Assembly: GCF_022836875.1 (NCBI RefSeq) | Contig: NZ_CP090376.1 | Coordinates: 2,294,001-2,358,000 of the forward strand | From: Flavobacterium enshiense | GTDB taxonomy: Bacteria; Bacteroidota; Bacteroidia; Flavobacteriales; Flavobacteriaceae | Reading direction: 5' to 3' | Length of the DNA: 64,000 bases | Part shown: positions 16,271 to 24,987 of the stretch, in pieces | How positions within the stretch are numbered: the stretch's first letter is position 1 | Layout: the number at the start of each line of letters is the position of its first letter | The notes under the pieces: model-generated | Database searches by the model: none | The model's input: only the letters and a program-made list of their open reading frames with translations | What the model was told of the DNA's origin: nothing | Made by a program: the position numbers and the translations under genes

Positions 16271-17086
16271 TTATTCTTTTCTTGATATTTTTTCCCATGC
16301 TTCCATTGTAAGCACAACTAAATCATTTTTTTTACAATCCCAAATTGAAACATATTTTTTTGAAACGACGTGATTTTTTTCCCATCCAGCTTGTGTTTGG
16401 TATAGCATCATTGTACAGATGTCGGTTGGAGTAAATATTTCGTTATATCCTGGTAGATGATTGTGCATTATTCCTAACATGTCTTTTTTTCCATAATCAA
16501 AAGCAAGCATCCCCTTATGAAGTCTACTTGTTTTTTTTAAATCACCGTTTTTATTAAAATTGATTAAATAATCATTGCCTATTATTACTTTACCATTTTC
16601 TTTTGAAGCAGTTAAAACATATGCTTTCTTTTCTTTTCCTGTGATCAGTGGGACAATATTATAGCTTGTATTTTCATAATATTTAAAGATTGTATCAGTT
16701 TGAAGCGCTTCAATAGTTTTTGTCCTCAAATTCAAATAATCTTGTTCTAATGAATTCACTTTTCGCTCAGATAAATCAATTTTAGCTTTACTTAAATCAA
16801 AGGATTTGTCAAAAGATATTGTTCCAATTACAATTGTTTTATCATTTTTTGAAACAAATACACATTTAGGACTATCTCCGTCTGTGTAAGAAACATAACC
16901 TCCAACATTAGATTCATTTTTATACTGCTCGAGAAAAAGATCAGTTCCATGCCATGATGCTTTTTCTGATTGATATAATAAAAGGCCCTCTTTTAAAGTA
17001 TTTTCTTTAAGTTTTTCGATTTTACTTTGTGCAAAATTATTTATAGAAAGAAATAATGAAATTGTTAATGTTAAATGTAGTTTCAT
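16271..17086 (-). CDS. Secreted protein of unknown function (possible JAB-like motif)
   Basis: The 271-residue product has a signal peptide ending near residue 19 (INNFAQ). The mature region shows no family I can name with confidence. Near the C-terminus it carries MHNHLPGYNEIFTPTD (residues 207-222). The His-x-His followed by Thr-x-x-Asp resembles the JAMM/JAB metalloprotease motif, although the spacing is one residue longer and Ser is replaced by Thr. A catalytic Glu upstream was not located. It could be a periplasmic metal-dependent hydrolase or this could be chance. The gene is followed by an attC-like repeat. Confidence 0.55.
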   Translation of the reverse strand: MKLHLTLTISLFLSINNFAQSKIEKLKENTLKEGLLLYQSEKASWHGTDLFLEQYKNESNVGGYVSYTDGDSPKCVFVSKNDKTIVIGTISFDKSFDLSKAKIDLSERKVNSLEQDYLNLRTKTIEALQTDTIFKYYENTSYNIVPLITGKEKKAYVLTASKENGKVIIGNDYLINFNKNGDLKKTSRLHKGMLAFDYGKKDMLGIMHNHLPGYNEIFTPTDICTMMLYQTQAGWEKNHVVSKKYVSIWDCKKNDLVVLTMEAWEKISRKE

Positions 17087-17476
17087 ATATAGTTTTAGTT
17101 TATAAAAGATTACTGCTAAATTCTAAATAGACGAAAAGTTCAAATTTTGTTCTGAAATCTTATTTGTGCAAAATGTTTGTTGGTAGCAATTATTTGTTTT
17201 TTCGCAGATTACCAAGTTTAATTCTCCAATTTATTTCCAAACTGATTTGTTGTTCATATATGAATTCGGGTTTATTGTTTAAATTCAATATTGAAGGTTG
17301 ATAAATCAGTCCAAAATGGATTGTTTTGCCGAGTCTGGCGGCTGATTTGTCGATTATGTTGGCAAATATATAAAAAAATGAAAGAAAAGTTTTCGTTTTT
17401 AAAATAGAATGCTAATGTGGCTCCTCCGATTAATACACCATGGAACCACCTAAACTCATCATTAGCTGAAGTTATT
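17087..17476. other. Gene-free gap with a possible promoter and hairpin
   Basis: These 390 bases hold no convincing ORF. A minus-strand TATATTTG box lies at 17363-17370, about 280 bases upstream of the secreted-protein gene at 17086. A second, poorer candidate near 17120-17140 has TTTTCGTCTATTTAG. The attC-like hairpin at 17411-17466 closes the gap next to the following gene's stop codon. Confidence 0.4.
17411..17466 (-). repeat. Compact attC-like hairpin after a hydrolase gene
   Basis: The ends gctaatg (17411-17417) and cattagc (17460-17466) are perfect complements. Inside them gtggctcctcc and ggaaccac pair with bulges around a loop, giving 56 bases in all, about the size of the smallest integron attC sites. 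It lies 10 bases past the stop codon at 17477. Confidence 0.45.
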
Positions 17477-18445
17477 CTATTTCGTCTGCATTTGTTTAAG
17501 GAAAAATTTTATTACCTCAAGATTTACCTCTGAAGTAGTCCAATGCCCAACATTTTCATACGTTTTAAAAATTACATTAACGTTGTAATTCCTGTAAATT
17601 TCCTGACACTTTATGTAACGATCCTGTGTATTTCTTCCCAAGTTATCGTTGATTAGTTTACTCTCTTTATCGCTATAGGCGTCATCATACTGAACAGCAT
17701 CATTATCGTCCAGTTTTCCCATGTATACGAATTGTGGTATGGCTTTAAATTGATCAGAATCAAAGCTTTTACCAAATAGTTGTGTGAAATCATTTAGACC
17801 AATCGGATAATTAAGTTTTACAGTATTTAGTTTCTTTTCAGGAAGCATTAAGTTTCCGTTAAATCCACCGATGGCCATGGCTTTAATAATTTCGGGATGG
17901 ATATAGGAAAAACGATTTGTGAATGTTGCAGAAGCTGAAAATCCATTCATGAAAACTTTGGTGTCCACTTCAATATTTGCTTCATTCAAAATACGTTTGG
18001 CATCTTTTATCATTTCCAATAACTGCAAATCAAGTCTTTTTAGTTCGGATGACTTATCCATTATGACGTCCCTGTCTAAAGCATGGGTATAAACCAAAGG
18101 TTGTGACGAAGGTCTAGGGAAAATGGGAACAAGTAATGGGATTTTAAGTTCAGTCGAAACGTTGTTGCCTACTGAGCTTACAGATGCCAAATCAATAGCA
18201 TGTTTTTTATGAATTTCAATACTGTCCGATACTTTGCCTGTATTGTTGGGTTCTACAAGCAAAAATATTTTTTTGTTTCGCGGAGTTCCTTTTGGAATAA
18301 ATAAAATGTATTCATTTTGAAATCCTTTTTTGGGGTTTTGATTGACAATAATCAAACTGTCTTTTTTGAAAACTTCAGTTTTTGAGTTTTGACCAAAAGA
18401 AACGAAAAAGGAAAGCAGAAAAAATAGGATAGATGTAAAACGCAT
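17477..18445 (-). CDS. Secreted alpha/beta hydrolase-like protein
   Basis: From ATG 18445 the product is 322 residues, beginning with a signal peptide (MRFTSILFFLLSFFVSFGQ). The alpha/beta-hydrolase nucleophile elbow appears as NGFSASATF (Ser near residue 170), and a His in ENVGHWTTSEV near the C-terminus fits the catalytic His. An Asp-rich stretch before it (GKLDDNDAVQYDD) may hold the acid. The layout resembles PHB-depolymerase/esterase-type secreted hydrolases; the substrate is unknown. The frame continues upstream to 18550, but those 35 residues are polar and precede the signal peptide, so the shorter form is preferred. The gene is followed by a compact attC-like hairpin. Confidence 0.7.
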   Translation of the reverse strand: MRFTSILFFLLSFFVSFGQNSKTEVFKKDSLIIVNQNPKKGFQNEYILFIPKGTPRNKKIFLLVEPNNTGKVSDSIEIHKKHAIDLASVSSVGNNVSTELKIPLLVPIFPRPSSQPLVYTHALDRDVIMDKSSELKRLDLQLLEMIKDAKRILNEANIEVDTKVFMNGFSASATFTNRFSYIHPEIIKAMAIGGFNGNLMLPEKKLNTVKLNYPIGLNDFTQLFGKSFDSDQFKAIPQFVYMGKLDDNDAVQYDDAYSDKESKLINDNLGRNTQDRYIKCQEIYRNYNVNVIFKTYENVGHWTTSEVNLEVIKFFLKQMQTK

Positions 18446-18579
18446 ATTTTTTTGGATGATAAAGGGTATTTGTTTAGAATTTCCGGTCTTTATTTCGGAG
18501 GTGGCTTTATCTTTTTCCTTGTCCATAATAATTGAATTTTTATGGGTCATTGTTTTTTCTTCCTATTGACCGTTTATCT

Positions 18580-18587
18580 CAAATTTA
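18580..18587 (-). promoter_or_regulatory. -7 promoter box
   Basis: The minus strand reads TTTTCG followed by TAAATTTG, like the boxes at 13260 and 2590. It precedes the secreted hydrolase gene, giving either a 23-base leader to ATG 18550 or a 128-base leader to the preferred ATG 18445. Confidence 0.4.
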
Positions 18588-18648
18588 CGAAAAGTTCGAG
18601 TTTTGTTTTTAATTCCAAGTCATAGGAAAACTGTGTCAACATAAATTT

Positions 18649-20046
18649 TTACTTAGTTTGATTTAGTATCCATTTCGTGATTTCCTCTAAAGCGACAGGG
18701 GAGAAGGTCTGTTCGATTTCGGCGTATTCGCTCGGTGATCCTGTTTTACATTCCTGAAATAAATGGTTCAGGTTTGGAAATTCCTTTACAGTTACTTTTT
18801 TGTTGCCGCCTTTTTTTAAGGAGTTCTCAATTGCTGATAAATTTACTTTTGCTGGAACCTGTAAATCCTTTTCTCCATTAACGGCTAAAACAGGGCATTT
18901 CACTATCTCTAAAGTTGTTGACGGATCAAATCTTAAGAAATATAACATCCACGGACTTGTAATCTGTTCAACCTGAACGGAAATGAATTCATCTTCACTC
19001 ATTCCGCTTGGAATTTCGGCAGTCGGATCGTTTTTAAGCATTTCTTTGATAATTTGCTTTACGTCGGATTTTAGTTTTTCGTCATCTGTCGATTTAATTA
19101 CCATCTCAAATATCTTCTTGTTGTTTTGATATGTTTTTTGGATGTCGGTTTCAGAAGCGCCGGCAGCTTTTCCAATTAATTCCTGTTGAAGCAATAACAA
19201 TTTATCTCCCTGAATCCCGGTTCCTGCCAGTAACACAATAAAATCAACGTCTTTTGATTTTGAAGCGATCATTGGAGCAATGAGGCCTCCTTCACTATGG
19301 CCCATTAAACCGATTTTCTTTTTGTTGATTTCCTTTCTTGTCTTTAAATAGGCAATTGCGCTTTCCACATCCGTAGCAAAATCTGCTGAAGTAGCTGTTT
19401 TAAAATCGCCTTTTGATTGTCCGATACCTCTGTCGTCATACCTTAAAACAGCAATGCCGTTTTTGGTTAGATAATCCGAGATAACTAAAAAGGGTTTATG
19501 TCCTAAAAGTTCTTCATTTCTGTTTTGAGGTCCGCTGCCTGTAATTAAAATTACGACCGGAAAATTACCTTCTTTTTTGGGTAGTGATAATGTTCCTGCC
19601 AGTGAGATATTTGCCTTTGGATTGCTAAAGGTAATGTCTTCAGTATAATAAGGATAGGGTGTTACGGGTTCTTGAGGTCTTTTAATGGTTTCCTTTTCAA
19701 TTGGTTTTCTTGACAAGTTCATTGGAAACTCATAACCCGATTGTTTGAATGTTCCGATTATTTCACCCTCTTTAAATTCGCCTGAGTATTCAATTCGCGC
19801 ATTGGTAACTTCTATTTTAAGTTTAGAATTTTCAAAAGAAGTACTTGTTGTTGGGATTCCGGTAGCACCTTGGTCCGGACTGTCCATTGTGGAAGTAAAA
19901 CCGTTGCCAGATTTGGTAATATGGAAAACCAGTCTTAACTGAGTGCCCTGGACTTTCAAAACACCATTCCATTGCCCGGTTATGTCTTGGGCAGATGCTG
20001 TTATGATTGTAATTAATGATAAAAATAGGGTTAAGATCGGTTTCAT
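18649..20046 (-). CDS. Secreted alpha/beta hydrolase (S33-like)
   Basis: The 465-residue product has a signal peptide ending near residue 19 (ASAQ) and a beta-rich N-terminal domain (20-130) containing DITGQWNGVLKV, typical of a family fused to serine aminopeptidase-type hydrolases in Bacteroidota. The hydrolase domain starts near 145. It has the oxyanion region LITGSGPQNRNE (167-178), RYDDRGIGQS (202-211), the nucleophile elbow GHSEGG (249-254, Ser251), the acid in VNGEKDLQVP and a His in NLNHLFQ near 430. It should be a periplasmic or surface esterase/peptidase; the substrate is unknown. It is a single gene with all triad elements present. Confidence 0.88.
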   Translation of the reverse strand: MKPILTLFLSLITIITASAQDITGQWNGVLKVQGTQLRLVFHITKSGNGFTSTMDSPDQGATGIPTTSTSFENSKLKIEVTNARIEYSGEFKEGEIIGTFKQSGYEFPMNLSRKPIEKETIKRPQEPVTPYPYYTEDITFSNPKANISLAGTLSLPKKEGNFPVVILITGSGPQNRNEELLGHKPFLVISDYLTKNGIAVLRYDDRGIGQSKGDFKTATSADFATDVESAIAYLKTRKEINKKKIGLMGHSEGGLIAPMIASKSKDVDFIVLLAGTGIQGDKLLLLQQELIGKAAGASETDIQKTYQNNKKIFEMVIKSTDDEKLKSDVKQIIKEMLKNDPTAEIPSGMSEDEFISVQVEQITSPWMLYFLRFDPSTTLEIVKCPVLAVNGEKDLQVPAKVNLSAIENSLKKGGNKKVTVKEFPNLNHLFQECKTGSPSEYAEIEQTFSPVALEEITKWILNQTK

Positions 20047-20188
20047 ATTTTGATGTTTGTTAGTTGTTTGGTATTAGAATGGTTTGATGTGAATTTTGCT
20101 GATTCAAAATGATCCCATCATAAAACTTCTACCTCTGAATAATTTGTAAAAATAAGAAAATTCATCGCACTGTAGTTTTGTTTTATAA

Positions 20189-20225
20189 TAAAATAAGGGG
20201 AAAGTTAAGCTTTCCCCTTATTTTA
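20189..20225. terminator. Strong bidirectional hairpin terminator
   Basis: Perfect 16-bp arms (taaaataaggggaaag / ctttccccttatttta) surround the loop ttaag. It lies 23 bases past the stop of the SRPBCC gene, and its arms are A/T-rich at the base on both strands. Confidence 0.85.
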
Positions 20226-20247
20226 TATTTGACAGTTTGTTAAAAAT

Positions 20248-20697
20248 TTATGCGTCCGGAATTTCGGGCTCAACCAACTTAATTAGCTTTTCCAGGGATT
20301 CCTGCCACCCTAAATAACACATTTCAGCCGGTATAACTGAAGGAATTCCTTCCTGTGTGATTTTTATTTCGGTTCCACAAGAAACTTTGTTTATCCAAAC
20401 CGTCGTAATCATTTCGCCGGGAAGGTTAGGGTCATCAAACTGATCGGTATATTTCAGAAATTCATTAGGTTTGATATCGATATATTTTCCTCCGAAGGAA
20501 TGACTATTACCGGTTGAAAAATTGTGAAATGACATTCTATAGGTTCCTCCAACCGCTACGGTCATTTCGTGTACAGTACAAAGGAAGCCATAGGGAGGTA
20601 TCCAGGATGCAAGTGCATTAGCTTCGGTAAATGCACGATAGACTTTTTCAGGAGAGGCTTTGATAACTCTGTGTAATGAAACGCTGTTTGTTGCCAT
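20248..20697 (-). CDS. SRPBCC (AHSA1-like) protein
   Basis: The 149-residue protein follows the START/Bet v 1-like layout of the AHSA1 family: HRVIKASPEKVYRAFTEANALASWIPP (residues 9-35), VGGTYRMSFHNF, DIKPNEFLKYTDQFDDP, TEIKITQEGIP and the C-terminal helix WQESLEKLIKLVEP. Members bind small hydrophobic ligands; some relate to the Hsp90 co-chaperone Aha1 by name only. It is cytoplasmic with no known ligand. It is monocistronic, with a strong terminator after its stop. A different SRPBCC protein is part of the aromatic catabolic operon at 35120. Confidence 0.88.
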   Translation of the reverse strand: MATNSVSLHRVIKASPEKVYRAFTEANALASWIPPYGFLCTVHEMTVAVGGTYRMSFHNFSTGNSHSFGGKYIDIKPNEFLKYTDQFDDPNLPGEMITTVWINKVSCGTEIKITQEGIPSVIPAEMCYLGWQESLEKLIKLVEPEIPDA

Positions 20698-20821
20698 AAT
20701 ATTGATTGATTAAAAAATTCCTGTTTGTTTTGACTTTTTAAGTAGGCGCTGTTCTAGCAAGTTTATAAATTTAATTATTTTCAATTAATTACGTCGGATT
20801 ATTCTTAAAATAAATTTTGAG

Positions 20822-21370
20822 TTACACTTTTAATTCAGCTTTGCATTTGTAATGGAGCTGAGTCAATCCTTTATCAAAATGCTTAACGGAAACAAGTTCG
20901 AGGATTTGTTCAGGTCGTCCGTCTTTGAAAAGTCTTGTGCCATTGCCAACTAAGATCGGAATGATGGAAATAATAAACTCGTCAATTAGATTTTCTTTTA
21001 GAAGCTCGTTTACAATTTCGGCACCGCCATCAATAAAAATGTTTTTGCCGGGTTCGTTTTTTAATTTTGTAATCAGAGCTTTAAGTGAGTCATTGTAAAA
21101 ATTTGTTTTACCGATACTTGATCTTTCTGTTCTTGTTATTACAAATGTGTTTTTGTCGGCATGGACGAACTCCGGCACATGTGCCATAATCCAATCGTAT
21201 GTTTTTCTTCCGAGTATTACAGTATCGACCGACTTTATAAAATCTGCGTATCCATAATCTTCTCCCTCTTTTTCAACTATTGATAAAAAACTTAAGTCGT
21301 CATTCGGTTTTGCGATGTAGCCGTCTAAACTTGTTGCGATATATAAAATTACTTTTCTATCCGTTGTCAT
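20822..21370 (-). CDS. Dihydrofolate-reductase-fold (RibD C-terminal) protein
   Basis: This 182-residue protein has the same family landmarks as 47-601: VILYIATSLDGYIAKPNDD at the N-terminus, VILGRKTYDWIM (residues 50-61), NIFIDGGAEIVNELL (about 115), and IPILVGNGTRLFKDG (about 135-150). This YyaP/YwjB-like group is probably NADPH-dependent, and its substrates are unknown. It is the third family member in 21 kb. It is not a close tandem copy of the other two, so the cluster may be independent acquisitions. It is a cytoplasmic single gene. Confidence 0.88.
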   Translation of the reverse strand: MTTDRKVILYIATSLDGYIAKPNDDLSFLSIVEKEGEDYGYADFIKSVDTVILGRKTYDWIMAHVPEFVHADKNTFVITRTERSSIGKTNFYNDSLKALITKLKNEPGKNIFIDGGAEIVNELLKENLIDEFIISIIPILVGNGTRLFKDGRPEQILELVSVKHFDKGLTQLHYKCKAELKV

Positions 21371-21431
21371 TTTGCTTATATGTATCTTTTATAGTTATGA
21401 TATTAAACAAGATGTTCATTAAATTGAATTT

Positions 21432-22622
21432 CTATTTTTTGATTTGTTGGCTGAAAAAATACCTGAAGCTAATCTGGATTTTTGTGGCAGATGTTGTCCA
21501 GCCGTCCTTATAATTTTCGCGGTTAATCCACTGAAGTTCAATTCCGGAAGTAAAATTAGAGAAGGGTTTGTATAAAAGATTGGTACTGGCATAACGTCCG
21601 TGACGGAAGGCATCCGGACTTTGCGCATTAGAATTGTCAATTTTTATTGCGGAATAACCAATTATGCTGCTAAACTTTTCATTCCATTGATGATTAAGAT
21701 AGGCTGTGTAGCCATAAAGCGGTAATGCTACACCTTTGATGGGAGCTTTTGCATTCCCAGGATCATTTTCGATGCCGATATCTGTAGGGGCATCGTTCAT
21801 GAAGTTCTGAATGCCTTTTCCTACCACTGTCTGCCCAATGAATAAGCTCTTTTTACTTAATTTAAGATTGGAACTCAGGTTAAAGCCCCATCCATAGACT
21901 TTACCGCTATAATCATCAGGAAGCTCACCTTGGTCTACCCATTCAATTTTACGGACGGCACCAGCTAATTCAGCATAACCCCAGTCTCGCGTAACCCGAA
22001 ATTCGGCTGTCAGGTCAGGCATATCAAATTTCGGTTTAACATCACTGAGTTCAATCCTGTCGCGATAGACACCTTGGTCGGCACTTGCACCCGGGCGTTC
22101 AAGTGCGATTGCCAGTCTGTTTCTGCCATTAAGAGGAATAAAACGCAACTGGACATTTTTACACAGTGACATACCTGAAGGGCCCCAGTATTCAATGGAA
22201 TTCGGAAACCCGTCAAAATCGCAGAACAAACCCCAATTATGACCAAAACCCAACATTCCTAATTCGGCATACGCATAAAGCAAGTGAAATGTAGTTTGTC
22301 CTGCATCGACACCGACTCCAAACAAGTCAAATGAAAAACGCGTCGTTAACTCGCCATAAGGTGTAGGTGTTGAAGTGTTAAGTCCCAGCATGGACTGTCG
22401 AACGCCAAAAAAAACATTTCCATCAGTACCAAATTCATTTTTATGGGACGGCAGTTGTGTTGGACGCAAGACATCATAGTAATCGGGATTGATCTGGTTA
22501 AAATTGTAACCCGTATCAGTCATAATCTGTCCCGTAATTATAAAAGTACTTTGATTTTCCTGTTGAGCCACAAGGCTAAAGGAAATTAGGCTTATAGCCA
22601 ATGTTAAGGAGAACTTTTTCAT
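21432..22622 (-). CDS. DcaP-like outer-membrane porin
   Basis: Starting at ATG 22622 (MKKFSLTLAISLISFSLVAQ signal peptide), the 396-residue mature region is a beta-barrel pattern of alternating hydrophobic strands that ends in a C-terminal aromatic strand (IQISFRYFFSQQ). Segments such as TTRFSFDLFGVGVDAGQTTFHLLYAYAEL and WGLFCDFDGFPNSIEYWGPSGM match the DcaP trimeric outer-membrane channel family. In Acinetobacter, family members take up dicarboxylic acids and phthalates, which could fit uptake of acidic substrates here, but no transport partner lies next to the gene. An earlier in-frame ATG at 22643 is less likely. It appears to be a single gene. Confidence 0.75.
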   Translation of the reverse strand: MKKFSLTLAISLISFSLVAQQENQSTFIITGQIMTDTGYNFNQINPDYYDVLRPTQLPSHKNEFGTDGNVFFGVRQSMLGLNTSTPTPYGELTTRFSFDLFGVGVDAGQTTFHLLYAYAELGMLGFGHNWGLFCDFDGFPNSIEYWGPSGMSLCKNVQLRFIPLNGRNRLAIALERPGASADQGVYRDRIELSDVKPKFDMPDLTAEFRVTRDWGYAELAGAVRKIEWVDQGELPDDYSGKVYGWGFNLSSNLKLSKKSLFIGQTVVGKGIQNFMNDAPTDIGIENDPGNAKAPIKGVALPLYGYTAYLNHQWNEKFSSIIGYSAIKIDNSNAQSPDAFRHGRYASTNLLYKPFSNFTSGIELQWINRENYKDGWTTSATKIQISFRYFFSQQIKK

Positions 22623-22843
22623 AAGCAAGAAGGCGATGGCCACTGTATTTGATAGTCAAAGTCCGAATATTTATTCAATCTGTTGATTGTCAATTGGAAG
22701 GTTTGTTTTCCAATGACATGTATACATTAAAAGGGGCTACCGAAAGAGAAAACTTGCTTACTTTCGTTCCTATAAAATTAAGAAAAATATTGATAAAATG
22801 TTGATTTTTATTTAATTACATTTTTTAATAAAATCACATACAA

Positions 22844-23206
22844 TTATTTTCTTTTTTTACTCGCTTTAGCAAGCGGATTAAAGTCTAAACAAAGTTGCAG
22901 CCAATAGGCTAAATCTTTTGCGCTTTTATGCCCGCTTTCAGTAACAAATATAAAACCGGCCATTGGTTTTCCGGTAAATTCCATTGGAATGACATTATCC
23001 ATTTCGATTGCTTTTACGTAGGCATCTTCACCGATCCTGCAAAGCAAAAAATCTTCATTTGTTTTTTTATCGATATGGGTTCCGCAACACATTTTGTCAT
23101 CAACCATAAAGCAAACGCCGCTGAACATTTTCTTTTCATAAAAGTCAACATTTTTTTGCTGAAAGAATTCCCGGATTCTTTGAGCAGTGTTTTCGTTAAA
23201 TGCCAT
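22844..23206 (-). CDS. TfoX/Sxy N-terminal domain protein
   Basis: The 120-residue protein matches the TfoX N-terminal domain: QRIREFFQQKNVDFYEKKMFSGVCFMVDDKMCCGTH (residues 9-44), IGEDAYVKAIE, and the PMEFTGKPMAGFIFV segment (about 75-90), then a C-terminal helix rich in Lys. In gammaproteobacteria, TfoX/Sxy controls competence, but the free-standing domain in Bacteroidota has no proven role. The conserved Cys-Cys pair (MCCGTH) is present. It is divergent from the XRE gene at 23438, with which it shares an inverted-repeat-bearing intergenic region. Confidence 0.85.
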   Translation of the reverse strand: MAFNENTAQRIREFFQQKNVDFYEKKMFSGVCFMVDDKMCCGTHIDKKTNEDFLLCRIGEDAYVKAIEMDNVIPMEFTGKPMAGFIFVTESGHKSAKDLAYWLQLCLDFNPLAKASKKRK

Positions 23207-23332
23207 AAATTTTGATTTAGAAAATATTGGTTTTGACTGTCATTAAGAAACGTATTTATAAATGTAATAAAATACATCAAAAAAAAACGAACCGTAATGT
23301 GTCTTGTGATTAATTTTTAAGTTTAAAAAAAT

Positions 23333-23390
23333 AATCACTAAATTGTGGTCAAACAAGAAATATAAAAAATAAAATCACAGTTTAGTGATT
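23333..23390. promoter_or_regulatory. Inverted repeat between divergent TfoX-like and XRE genes
   Basis: Arms 23333-23347 (aatcactaaattgtg) and 23376-23390 (cacagtttagtgatt) are complementary at 14 of 15 positions with a 28-base spacer. Further gtgatt/aatcac half-sites lie at about 23306 and 23412. The position before the XRE gene fits an operator for autoregulation. No T-tract argues against a terminator. Confidence 0.45.
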
Positions 23391-23437
23391 AAATATAATT
23401 TAAAAATAAAATAATCACGATATCATATCATAAAACT

Positions 23438-23983
23438 ATGATTAAATCAAAAAACTACTTAAGAGATGCTTTAGGGTTAACACAGGAAGAAACAGCTATG
23501 TTGTTAAGGGTTACCAAAAGTCAATTGGCTATGTTTGAAATCGGGCAACGTGATTTGCCTACGAAAGCAATGCTGAAACTGATAACTATGCATAATTACC
23601 TGCAAAACAAGGAGCAGGAAAAGGTTCAGCATATAGACCAGAAATCTGAAAATTCTAAAATCATTAAACTATTGGAAGTAGAAATCGTAAAAAATAAATA
23701 TAAACAGGCATTGCTGGAGCGAGAATTAGCGCGTTTGAAATCCAATCATCAAAAAAGCCTTTCAAATTTGCAGCTTGCTGAATATTTGGAAACGCAGCTT
23801 GAGGAAGGTGAAAAACCCGGAAAAGAATTTATCGGTGTGATACGTACTAAAGGCTTGAGAGGAATGGATAAAAACGGACTCTCTGCACAGAAAAAATTGG
23901 AACTCAAAATAAATGCGCTTCAAAAGTATCAGAACGAACTTGAAAAGGAGTTAAAGCATTACAAATTTAGTATAAATGATTGA
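23438..23983 (+). CDS. XRE-family HTH regulator with coiled coil
   Basis: The 181-residue protein starts with a helix-turn-helix of the Cro/CI (XRE) type: LRDALGLTQEETAMLLRVTKSQLAMFEIGQRDLP at residues 7-40, with the TQEE...S.L..FE.G.R signature. The rest (about 55-178) is highly charged and helical with heptad patterning, likely a coiled coil for dimerisation, ending LQKYQNELEKELKHYKF. It should bind DNA. The inverted repeat just upstream is a candidate autoregulatory site. The DUF434 gene starts 36 bp downstream and may be co-transcribed, so the two could form a functional pair. Confidence 0.8.
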   Translation: MIKSKNYLRDALGLTQEETAMLLRVTKSQLAMFEIGQRDLPTKAMLKLITMHNYLQNKEQEKVQHIDQKSENSKIIKLLEVEIVKNKYKQALLERELARLKSNHQKSLSNLQLAEYLETQLEEGEKPGKEFIGVIRTKGLRGMDKNGLSAQKKLELKINALQKYQNELEKELKHYKFSIND

Positions 23984-24018
23984 TGCATTGGAATTATAAA
24001 TAAAATTCATTTGAATGT

Positions 24019-24734
24019 ATGGGAAAACAATCCAATAGGGGGAAAGATGCAAAAGACGATGTCTTGTTTGGAAATCAGGCGCGACTGATTTTTAAAGAAG
24101 CTTTACGAGATTTACATTATCTGCTCTCCAGAAATTATTCCGAAAAGAATGCCTTGCAGACAGTAGGAACACGGTATAAATTGACCCAAAGACAGATTCG
24201 GGCGATTCAAAGTATGGCTGCATCGGAGGAGCAGCTGACTGTTGTGAAAAGTAAGATTGTCACTATTGAAAATCTGAAAGGGAAAGATTTAGTATTGGAT
24301 GGGTTCAATGTGCTTATTTTACTGGAAAGCTTGTTTTCCAATGCCTATTTGTTCAGGGGTATGGATGGTTGTTATCGCGATTTGTCAAGTGTTCACGGAA
24401 CGTATAAAAAGGTCAGCCAGACCTCTCAAGCCCTGGATTGTGTTGCCAGGTTTTATAAAAAGCACGAAATCGGAAATATTATCTGGATATTTGATAAGCC
24501 GGTGTCAAACAGCGGAAGGATTAAAAAAATGATTGAGGAATTAGCAGACAAAGAAAATCTGAATTGGACCGTTATTTTAGAGAACAATGCAGATCAGTCC
24601 ATCATCGAACAACAGAAAATCACGGTTTCGTCCGATGCCTTTATCATCGAAATTGCTCTCATTGGTTTAATTTCATTGGTTATCTGATCGAAGAAGAAAA
24701 AGTCCCTGCTACCGTTTTTGAAGTGGATTTGTAA
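24019..24734 (+). pseudogene. DUF434 gene with a one-base frameshift
   Basis: The frame from ATG 24019 matches DUF434: ALRDLHYLLSRNYSEKNALQTVGTRYKLTQRQ (residues 28-59), DLVLDGFNVLILLES, LFRGMDGCYRDLSSVHGTYKK, then IIWIFDKPVSNSGR. At 24650-24652 the run aaa appears to have lost one base. The annotated frame then gives IEIALIGLISLVI and stops at 24687. Restoring one A gives NCSHWFNFIGYLIEEEKVPA, then TVFEVDL and stop at 24732-24734, the expected family C-terminus. The family function is unknown to me; the order of domains suggests a nuclease-like or toxin-related role that is not proven. It is either a real pseudogene or a homopolymer sequencing error. Confidence 0.75.
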
Positions 24735-24987
24735 ATTGAATAATTGAATAGGAATGATTATGATGATGTTTCGTTATCTGTAAAATTTTCTAAACATGTA
24801 TTTACAAGCTTTATTTTGAAATAACATTTAAACTATATTAATTTACTGATTGTTAGTTAATTAGCAAGTTAAAAATAATGATTTTCTAAGAAAAAAAGGA
24901 GATTAAATCGTAACTTTATACACCTCAAATTTTTCCATATTGTTTAATTCTTATACTTAATTGTTTAACTATTAAAAAATTAACGTT

